Origin: Enterococcus termitis
Lineage (GTDB): Bacteria; Bacillota; Bacilli; Lactobacillales; Enterococcaceae
Assembly (NCBI RefSeq): GCF_001730305.1
Contig: NZ_MIJY01000046.1
Span: 160,080-224,079 of the forward strand
DNA: 64,000 nt
Direction: 5' to 3'
Shown: positions 57,097 to 64,000 of the stretch, one piece after another
Layout: every line of letters starts with the position of its first letter
Numbering within the stretch: position 1 is the first letter of the stretch
Translations under genes and position numbers: made by a program
Notes under the pieces: model-generated
Told to the model about the DNA's origin: nothing
What the model saw: only the letters and a program-made list of their open reading frames with translations
Database searches by the model: none

Positions 57097-57248
57097 ATTC
57101 TATATAAAGTTTAACGATATATCAAATGATGTATTACCGTTATATAGTTGACACATACCGAAAGATAGTTTATATTAATAAGTGTTACTGATATATAGTT
57201 AAAACGTGGGAGACTTTTGACAGATAGTTAAAAGGGGAACTTTAGTTC
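57097..57248. promoter_or_regulatory. Divergent promoters, operator array and SOS-like box (copy 2)
   Basis: Same elements as in copy 1: repressor promoter 57097-57125, rightward promoter 57148-57176, operators 57109-57232, GAAC-N4-GTTC at 57237-57248. Confidence 0.65.
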
Positions 57249-57356
57249 TGAATGGTTTAATGATTATGTACTCAGACAAAGCACCACATACTCTGACGAG
57301 AATTTCGCCGTTAGGCTTAATTATAAAAAATATGGATTACGGAAGGAGAAGCTAAA

Positions 57357-57611
57357 ATGTTTGAAAACACAACCGAATTGATCTATCTAGGTACACGAAG
57401 AGGGAAAAGCAAGTCAACACAAGAACCCTATGAGGTTTTAATTGTGGGAAATCCTGCGAAGTATGAAAATTATGAATTTTTTATTGGAAGTAATGTAGTA
57501 CTGCCGCCCTTACAAGTTAACGATAAGATTGTTTGTACAATCGAATTAAATAAACGTGGTTTTAATTTAGCGCCTAGTCTTGTTGACGTTTCTAAGGGTG
57601 TTCTAAAGTAG
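57357..57611 (+). CDS. Small protein, candidate ssDNA-binding (copy 2)
   Basis: Identical to 49975-50229 (84 residues). Confidence 0.75.
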   Translation: MFENTTELIYLGTRRGKSKSTQEPYEVLIVGNPAKYENYEFFIGSNVVLPPLQVNDKIVCTIELNKRGFNLAPSLVDVSKGVLK

Positions 57612-57623
57612 GGAGGTTTCTCT

Positions 57624-58121
57624 ATGGAGAACGAACCGAAACAGTTGACCAAAGAAGATTTGAAACAGCTTGAAACAGATTTAAGAGGTCTTAAAGAAGC
57701 TTATCAAAAGGAGCTAGAGCGTGAACAGTCTGAACGTGATATACAAGCTACTAAGGATTCTGAACAGTCTAAAATACTTGCTGACGAGGCGGTAAAAGAA
57801 GCCGAAGCGGAAAAGTTGAAGATTGAATCAGAAGCGAAAGAAAAAGAAGCTAGTGAAAATTTTCGATTGTCCGTTTTGGAATCATTGGAAAAGCTCGATA
57901 AAAGTGAAGAAAATACTCTCACGAATGATTCGATCACTAAGCTTAATAAAAATATTGAGGTCTTGATCGAATATCAAAAAAATCAAGCCCAAAATAACAC
58001 AAATCAAGATTGGTTTTTATCTATTATTGCTTTATCAGTCGTTGTCTTTCCTGCAATATATTTTGCTATAAAATTTTGTGCTGGTACTGCTAAAAAGATA
58101 ATTTCAATAATTACAACGTAA
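57624..58121 (+). CDS. Coiled-coil protein with C-terminal membrane helix (copy 2)
   Basis: Identical to 50242-50739 (165 residues). Confidence 0.75.
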   Translation: MENEPKQLTKEDLKQLETDLRGLKEAYQKELEREQSERDIQATKDSEQSKILADEAVKEAEAEKLKIESEAKEKEASENFRLSVLESLEKLDKSEENTLTNDSITKLNKNIEVLIEYQKNQAQNNTNQDWFLSIIALSVVVFPAIYFAIKFCAGTAKKIISIITT

Positions 58122-58139
58122 TGTAGAAAGGAGAATATC

Positions 58140-58352
58140 ATGCACTCATTATTTAGCGCAGTAGGTGCCATTACAATGCCGACAGCTCCTAAAGTTGATT
58201 TATCAGCGGGTATCCAATGGATTGTTGATTTTGCTACTTCTATTTTTACCGATAACGCTCTAATTATCATTGGGGCTGGTTTAGCTATTTCCGCATTGTT
58301 TGCCGCACCAGCGATCGCAAAACGTTTCGGGAAATCCGCAATGAAGGGATAA
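58140..58352 (+). CDS. Major coat protein (pVIII-like) (copy 2)
   Basis: Identical to 50758-50970 (70 residues). Confidence 0.8.
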   Translation: MHSLFSAVGAITMPTAPKVDLSAGIQWIVDFATSIFTDNALIIIGAGLAISALFAAPAIAKRFGKSAMKG

Positions 58353-58358
58353 TTTTAT

Positions 58359-58392
58359 AAGGCTTAGCTTTAACGAGTTGAGCCTTTTTTTT
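58359..58392 (+). terminator. Terminator after the coat gene (copy 2)
   Basis: Same as 50977-51010. Confidence 0.75.
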
Positions 58393-58435
58393 AATCAAAT
58401 TTCTAGTGATTCGCTAGAATAGGAAAGGAGAAAAT

Positions 58436-60447
58436 ATGCTAAATATTAAAAAAATCGCTAAGTGGTTAGGTGTATTTTTTTTATTGTTAATACTGTTTTT
58501 AGCTGTAATAGCGTTTATGCCGTTGCTGACGCTAGTGAGGATTTACACAGCGGAAGCAGTAATGATAATAGTGGACTTTACGTTAATGGCGGTGACGTTA
58601 AAGACTTGTTTGAGTCTGATCCGTTGGGTGAGGCATGGCGACTTTACTTTTCTGAAATTATTCAAAAAGAAGATTTACATGAAAATGAAGAACAGCTCGA
58701 AGAACAAGAACAACCTCCTAGAATGATAGTTCGTGATTTTGTGGGTGGCGGTGGTTCTTCGGGCGGAGGCGGTGCTAGTATAAGCGGTATTGACACACGT
58801 GTAAGCGCACTTGAACGTTGGCGTACTGGTCATGATAGCTGGGCTGGTGGTTTATCGAACCGTGTTTCGGCTATTGAAAATTGGATAAGTAACTGGGCAT
58901 TACCTCAATTTAACAGTATTTGGAGTAGGTTAGGAAATTTAGAAACGTGGAAAAATGGTCATGATAGTTGGGCGAATAACCTTTCTAATCGAGTGACTTC
59001 GATTTACAACTGGGCTATTGATCAATTTAACGTTCAAAATAATCGCTGGTCTGACCAATACCGAAAAAATAACGATAACTGGGGTCATTGGAAAGATCAA
59101 TGGAGTAAAAACGATGACAATTATGGACACTGGAAAGACCAATGGAATAAAAATAATGATAACTGGGGTCATTGGAAAACTCAATGGAGTAAAAACGATG
59201 ACAATTATGGACACTGGAAAGACCAATGGAATAAAAATAATGATAATTGGGGTCATTGGAAAACTCAATGGGCTTTGAATGATTCAAACAAAGCGAATTG
59301 GGAATCTCAATGGAAAAAAAACAATGATAACTGGGAACACTGGAAAACTCAATGGGCTTTGAATACGAAACAAGCAACGACGAACCAAAAGTTTGAAACG
59401 TTTATAACGAACCAAAATACAAAAAATATTAATTTACAAACACAAATTGATAATTTGAAAAATAATGTGAGTTGGTCTGACGTTGGTATTATCACCGCTT
59501 TAGTTGTTGTCAAAGATAGTATCGATAATTTCAGGAAAATGTTCGAGGTTGACGATTTAGTCGGTTTAAATGCTTATGAAGGTATCTTTACACGTATGAT
59601 TAAATCGCAATTTATTGCGCTTAGAAACGATTTGAGAGACCTTTTTAAAGAATACTTTGACGTAGAAGAAAGCGGAGGGCTTTTTACACCTACAGGGGTT
59701 TTTGCTAAATTTTTAGCTGATCAAATGTACAGATTACGTTATACAATAATTGCTGGATTTGGAGAGATAGAAGAGGTTTTAAAATTGATTAATACTGATA
59801 CGCTAGGTATTAGAAACAGTCTAAATACAGTTAATTTGAATTTAACTGCTGTTAATAATTGGTTAAAAGCCATTTTTGATAAGCCTGTTGGTACGATAGT
59901 TGCACCGCCATTCGATTTTAATCGACTTGAACAGATTCTTAAAAGTTTAAATTTCGGAAATGTCACTAATGAGGCTGGCACTAATCTCTGGGATTTTCTA
60001 AAAAGTCTTATTGATAATTTGGGTGACATATTAGGAAAAGGCTTAGACGGAATATTTCAAGTTTTAAAACAGATTTTAGAAATCTTTGACAAATTTCTTG
60101 ATACAATCCTTCACTTGATCATTCCAAAAAATTTAGATTTTTTAGATTCTCAGTGGGGGAAACCAGCGGATAAAATACGACTTAAATTTTCATTTATTTT
60201 CGATAGCGTTGATTCTTTTAAATCGTTATTCGGTGCGAAAAGTAAAAAATTTGAGGATTTAGATATTCAACTTAATGGCGGGAATTTAGGTGGTAAAACT
60301 ATCAGTCTTGGTTCTGTGAAATTGCCAGTAAGTCATTTGAATACTTTTTTACAAGTAGTTAGACCTATTGTGAGCGGTTTTGTTTTGCTTTGGTTTTTAA
60401 TTGACATGTATAAATGGATTCATGAAAGAAATGCGGTGGTTGAGTAA
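58436..60447 (+). CDS. pIII-like adsorption protein, likely -1 frameshifted (copy 2)
   Basis: Identical to 51054-53065, including the T8 run and the slippery heptamer at 58477-58483 and the 42-bp repeats at 59044-59379. The frame change is thus the same in both copies, which argues against a random sequencing error in one of them. The zero-frame product would end at 58726. Confidence 0.75.
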
Positions 60448-60698
60448 TGCTTGTGGAACTTCTTTTTAAACTCTTATTTGGGTTGATTGATATTATTATT
60501 TCTTTGATTCCGTCCTTTGATTTCCAAATCGATTTAGGCATGCTGAATCCAGTAAAAGAAGTATTTGCTTTTTTAGATAATGCAGTTAGTGTTTCATTAA
60601 TTTTATCCATACTTGCGATCATTTTCATTAGAGATAATTTTACACTGATCAAAAATATCTTTTTTGCGATTGTCCGCAAGATTCCTTTTGTTGATTAG
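60447..60698 (+). CDS. Small two-helix membrane protein (pVI-like) (copy 2)
   Basis: Identical to 53065-53316 (83 residues). Confidence 0.72.
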   Translation: MLVELLFKLLFGLIDIIISLIPSFDFQIDLGMLNPVKEVFAFLDNAVSVSLILSILAIIFIRDNFTLIKNIFFAIVRKIPFVD

Positions 60699-60723
60699 TG
60701 GCTCAAACCTTGAGCCACTAATC
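60693..60723. other. Perfect 14-bp hairpin (copy 2)
   Basis: Same as 53311-53341. Confidence 0.55.
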
Positions 60724-60770
60724 ACAAGGATTGCACCAATTCAAAAAGAAATGTGAAAGGTAAATAGCCT

Positions 60771-61529
60771 ATGAAATTAGCACAGTTTATAAAATATAAA
60801 GCTATCGATATCAAACGAAATCATGATCTCCGTAAATCGGGCGTTAAACAGTTTAATGAGTATGGTTTAAGGCTTTATAGTGGGTGTCAAGGGTCGGGGA
60901 AAACGTCAAGCATGGTTGAACAGCTTGAACGTTATCGGCTTGAATACGGCGGTCAATTATTCATTGCCACAAACTTCGGATACATATATCAAGACTTAGC
61001 ACTGGAAACCTTAGACGATCTTGTTGATCTACCTAAAATCGTTCGAGAAAGGGGCTATATCGGTCTTGTGATCGGGTGGGACGAGATTCAAAATGATTTT
61101 GATAACACTGTTCGAACATTCCCTATTACAATTCTACGCACAATCACACAACAGAGGAAACAATCGATCAAAATATTGGCAACTAGTCAAGTCTTTACTC
61201 GGGTGTCTAAAGCGATCAGAGAACAGACTTTTGAGGTCGTACAATGTAAAACATTGTTAAGTCGCTGGGTCTTTCAGAAGTGGTATGATCCAGTTGAATA
61301 TGAGTACTATATTGCTAACGCTAATAAAGATCAAAAATTACCGGTAAAAACGAAATTCAATTTTATCCAAACAGACGAGCAGCGTGAACTGTATGATTCC
61401 TATGCAGTTATTGATAATTTAGGTAAGCAAGTAGAATTATCTCTTGAAGAGCGCATTCGCATGGGATATGGCAAAAATGCTCCAATTATTGGGCATGCTT
61501 CCGAAACTGAAAGAATACTACTTAATTGA
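60771..61529 (+). CDS. Zot/pI-like assembly ATPase (copy 2)
   Basis: Identical to 53389-54147 (252 residues). Confidence 0.85.
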   Translation: MKLAQFIKYKAIDIKRNHDLRKSGVKQFNEYGLRLYSGCQGSGKTSSMVEQLERYRLEYGGQLFIATNFGYIYQDLALETLDDLVDLPKIVRERGYIGLVIGWDEIQNDFDNTVRTFPITILRTITQQRKQSIKILATSQVFTRVSKAIREQTFEVVQCKTLLSRWVFQKWYDPVEYEYYIANANKDQKLPVKTKFNFIQTDEQRELYDSYAVIDNLGKQVELSLEERIRMGYGKNAPIIGHASETERILLN

Positions 61530-61538
61530 GGGTGACCT

Positions 61539-61811
61539 ATGTTTACTAGTTATGAATTTGTTTTTGTTGAAAAGTTTGTCAGCTATCAAGCAAGGAAGAA
61601 TAAAGCGGGGTATGCTGTGGATCGCTCTTATCGGTATCTTGTGATTCGTCCGCCTAAATCAGTTAAAACTTACAGCTTCATTCTTAATAGATCCATAGAG
61701 GTGCCTGAATTGCGCCGTAATGACAAAGTACGGTTAATCATTGATCTTTTTACTAGAGGATATAACCGCAAAGCAGAGATCAAAATACTCGCTGTTGAAC
61801 TACTGCAGTAA
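61539..61811 (+). CDS. Small paralogue of the first phage gene (copy 2)
   Basis: Identical to 54157-54429 (90 residues). Confidence 0.75.
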   Translation: MFTSYEFVFVEKFVSYQARKNKAGYAVDRSYRYLVIRPPKSVKTYSFILNRSIEVPELRRNDKVRLIIDLFTRGYNRKAEIKILAVELLQ

Positions 61812-61933
61812 TGGCGATTCACTTTGTCCAATTCGCTGATTTTTCAAATTTAAAAATTTATTTTTGAATTTGAAAAGTCGGTGCCTCGGCGTTAAGCCGA
61901 TACTAAATAAATAACATTCGGAGTTGGGAAAAA

Positions 61934-63085
61934 ATGACAAAAGAAACGTTAATTCCTGTATGTGGGGGGTGCTGTAACACCCCCCCAGCTAATACTAGAA
62001 CTACTCTAGATACAAACAAGCTAAACGCTTTAATAGATTGGGTCGGACTTACTTTCTCAAGTAAAATAAACTGGAAAAAGCTGATTGAACTCTTACACTT
62101 AGATTTTTTCGACTTTAAAATAACGATCGGTTCAAACTTAGGCTATATGGAAAAAGCTAGTTACCTTGATATTATCCATATTCATTACGGCACACCGCCA
62201 AAAGCTACCGAAGACATGGGCATACATTTAGAAATCAGTGGTCAAGGGTGCCGTTTCTTGGAAACCAATTGGAAAAACGAGTTTTCTTGGGCTGATTTCT
62301 TCCAACTTTCTTTCTTGTATGATCTCAAAAAGGCAACTCGTGTCGATCTAGCGCTTGACGATTTTAAGGAACGCTTAAAGATCAAAACACTTTTTAAAAA
62401 GGCTGATCGTGACGAACTTGTGACACGTTTTCGCAACTGGAAATATTTTCTTTCAGGTGACATTTATAAGCGTAAAAAAGTACATGGCGAAACGCTTTAT
62501 ATCGGCAGTGCTAAGCGAATCCAGTTTAGATTTTATAATAAATTACAGGAACGTGAATCTAAAGGCTTTGCAGTAGATCATAATATCAATAGTTGGCAAC
62601 GTTACGAAATACAGGTTAGACACGAACAAGCCCACGAATTAATGTTGGCGATCGCTGACGGTGGGCGGACTATCGGTGAAATTGCCAAAGGACTTATGAC
62701 GGAATATTTGTCTTTTAGGGTACCCAATAAAAACGATAGTAACCGCTCTAGGTGGGCAGAATGTAAGTTTTGGACGGATTTTATTAATGAGGTTGAACCG
62801 TTACACTTAACCATGGAATATCCCGAACAAACACTTATGCACTCTCAAGAATGGGTGATTGATCAAGTTAGTGCTGTACTTGCTATGATCGGCGAATATT
62901 CAGGACGAGAAGGACTTGACGCAATTATTCAAATTGGAAAAGAAAAAATGACCGAGAAACATTTCACTATGCTCGAAAATCAAAAGAAACTTGATTCTAT
63001 CAACCAAAATACGGGCTATAGCTGGGAAAATAATCATGCTGATTTTTGGCAAGATCATAAAAAACGATCAAAAGTTTTCAACTGA
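61934..63085 (+). CDS. Rolling-circle replication initiator, Rep_trans family (copy 2)
   Basis: Identical to 54552-55703 (383 residues), with the candidate origin hairpins at 61964-62009. Two origins in direct repeat would let Rep release a unit-length genome by nicking at one copy and ending at the next, as known for tandem CTX prophages. Confidence 0.87.
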   Translation: MTKETLIPVCGGCCNTPPANTRTTLDTNKLNALIDWVGLTFSSKINWKKLIELLHLDFFDFKITIGSNLGYMEKASYLDIIHIHYGTPPKATEDMGIHLEISGQGCRFLETNWKNEFSWADFFQLSFLYDLKKATRVDLALDDFKERLKIKTLFKKADRDELVTRFRNWKYFLSGDIYKRKKVHGETLYIGSAKRIQFRFYNKLQERESKGFAVDHNINSWQRYEIQVRHEQAHELMLAIADGGRTIGEIAKGLMTEYLSFRVPNKNDSNRSRWAECKFWTDFINEVEPLHLTMEYPEQTLMHSQEWVIDQVSAVLAMIGEYSGREGLDAIIQIGKEKMTEKHFTMLENQKKLDSINQNTGYSWENNHADFWQDHKKRSKVFN

Positions 63086-63109
63086 AGTATATTTTTTTTA
63101 ATCGATTTT

Positions 63110-63167
63110 AGTGAATCACCATCCCAGGGGGTGCGAATCACCTTTGCTGAAGAACAAGTGATTCACT
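63110..63167. repeat. GTGAATCAC-type repeats after rep (copy 2)
   Basis: Same as 55728-55785. Confidence 0.5.
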
Positions 63168-63192
63168 TTAACCAGGAATAGGAGGAAAAAGA

Positions 63193-63378
63193 ATGGCGGT
63201 TTCAGAGGGAAGAAAAAGGCAATGTATCACGCTAGACAATGCAGATTGGGAGTATTTAGAGAAACGTGCATCAGAGAAAAATGGTTATTTCTACCGAGGG
63301 AAATTCACGAAAAGTGACGTTTTAGCGAAAATGATTGCTGACGATAGGGTGATCAGGAAGATAGAAGGGAAGGGCTAA
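63193..63378 (+). CDS. Small ribbon-helix-helix-like protein (copy 2)
   Basis: Identical to 55811-55996 (61 residues). Confidence 0.65.
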   Translation: MAVSEGRKRQCITLDNADWEYLEKRASEKNGYFYRGKFTKSDVLAKMIADDRVIRKIEGKG

Positions 63379-63380
63379 AA

Positions 63381-63587
63381 ATGAATTGTGAACATTGCAG
63401 AAGACAACTAAAAGAAAGCGAAAAAGTATTTGATTATACAATCGGCGCAATTCTATGCGATTACTGCCTAGAATTGCTTGTGCTTGCTGATCGTGTGCCC
63501 GAATGTCCAACTTGCGGTTGTGGTGTCGGGATCAAGCGTGATCCTAGCGACTGCGAATCATGCAAATATCATGAAAAAGCTAGTTGA
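63381..63587 (+). CDS. Small zinc-ribbon protein (copy 2)
   Basis: Identical to 55999-56205 (68 residues). Confidence 0.7.
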   Translation: MNCEHCRRQLKESEKVFDYTIGAILCDYCLELLVLADRVPECPTCGCGVGIKRDPSDCESCKYHEKAS

Positions 63588-63722
63588 TAACGTTCGTGTT
63601 TTTACACCATTTTTGATTGCTGCAGTCGAAGATCTCACGATCAAAACGATATAAAACACGTACAATGATTTAACCGGCACTAAACTTTTTTGATCTAAGC
63701 ACGAATTTCAGGAGGGAAATAA

Positions 63723-63833
63723 ATGTTTTGGAAAGAATTTATTTTGTATATTGCTTTATCTGTCGGACTGTTTTTTTCTATTATTTTTCTATTATTAATC
63801 TACTTGGACATGAAAACAGGCAACAAACCATAA
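63723..63833 (+). CDS. 36-residue membrane protein (copy 2)
   Basis: Identical to 56341-56451. It lies 32 bp from the regenerated dif site. Confidence 0.65.
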   Translation: MFWKEFILYIALSVGLFFSIIFLLLIYLDMKTGNKP

Positions 63834-63865
63834 AGCTTGCTACTGTGGGGATTTCAATTTATTCT

Positions 63866-63893
63866 AGTTAACATAATATACATTATACAAAGT
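63866..63893 (-). other. Chromosome dimer resolution site dif (regenerated)
   Basis: On the minus strand: XerC arm ACTTTGTATAA, centre TGTATA, XerD arm TTATGTTAACT. This matches the 11-6-11 layout and sequence of Firmicute dif sites (Bacillus XerD arm TTATGTAAACT). It is intact, so chromosome dimer resolution should still work in the lysogen. The remaining 107 bp to the window end show no gene. Confidence 0.88.
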
Positions 63894-64000
63894 AGATTCA
63901 TTTGCTGAATTTCAGTATCAAATGCGACAAATAAAGTCCTTTAAAATAACATTCCTTAGTCTAGTTAATGAAAAAATGCCGTATATTTTATCCGTTATAA

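Larger units (their letters stand above)
56484..63865 (+). mobile_element. Inovirus-like prophage, copy 2 (7382 bp)
   Basis: A direct tandem copy of 49102-56483, offset 7382 bp, with identical translations of every gene and no base difference that I noticed. Recombination between 49102-49129 and 56484-56511 would release one circular genome. Confidence 0.87.

Noticed and set aside
49102..63865. A plasmid or ICE rather than a phage
   Set aside because: The Rep family is shared with plasmids and ICEs, but there are no mobilisation genes, and the coat-like, tip-like and Zot-like genes plus dif integration fit an inovirus better.

Overview
The window looks like the chromosome of a low-GC Gram-positive of the genus Enterococcus. 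Gene content and order (xerC-hslV-hslU-codY, topA-trmFO, parE-parC, pflB-pflA, ppaC), strong AGGAGG ribosome sites, TTG/GTG starts and closeness to E. faecalis-type proteins all point that way. The species cannot be fixed by eye. Its EPS locus is not one I recognise from E. faecalis.

Bases 1-38160 are mostly housekeeping genes on the + strand: the end of a sensor kinase, rnz, an SDR, a LapA-like protein, recJ-apt, hemolysin III, DegV, an SGNH hydrolase with a YpmS-like protein, msrA-yozE, an S41 protease, lepB, rbgA-rnhB, dprA-topA-trmFO, xerC-hslV-hslU-codY, an aldose-epimerase-like gene, plsY, parE-parC, pflB-pflA, ppaC and cls. Two items stand out. One is a small membrane-protein gene whose promoter carries two LexA-type SOS boxes (6261-6536). 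The other is a repeat array of about 117 bp per unit wedged between xerC and hslV.

Bases 38276-49035 are an exopolysaccharide/capsule locus. A divergent LuxR-type regulator with a degenerate receiver faces a Wzy-type cluster: chain-length protein, priming glycosyl-phosphate transferase, Alg14/Alg13-like pair, two glycosyltransferases, Wzy, pyruvyl transferase, Wzx, UDP-glucose dehydrogenase and GalU. No tyrosine kinase or phosphatase gene is present.

Bases 49102-63865 are two head-to-tail copies of a 7382-bp element with the layout of a filamentous phage (inovirus). Each copy has a repressor with an overlapping small gene, a divergent promoter with repeated operators, two paralogous small proteins (candidate ssDNA-binding), a one-helix major coat protein, a pIII-like adsorption protein with 14-residue Trp-rich repeats, a pVI-like membrane protein, a Zot/pI-like ATPase and a Rep_trans-type replication initiator. 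It has no integrase. It sits exactly in the chromosomal dif site: a full dif is regenerated at the right end (63866-63893), while the left end and the copy-copy junction carry a hybrid site. Integration by host XerC/XerD is therefore inferred; XerC is encoded in the same window.

The most unusual observation is that the pIII-like gene seems to need a -1 frameshift at a T TTT TTA heptamer (51095-51101, and 58477-58483 in copy 2). The strong ribosome site and the basic start of the signal peptide are in one frame; the rest of the signal peptide and the whole protein are in the -1 frame.
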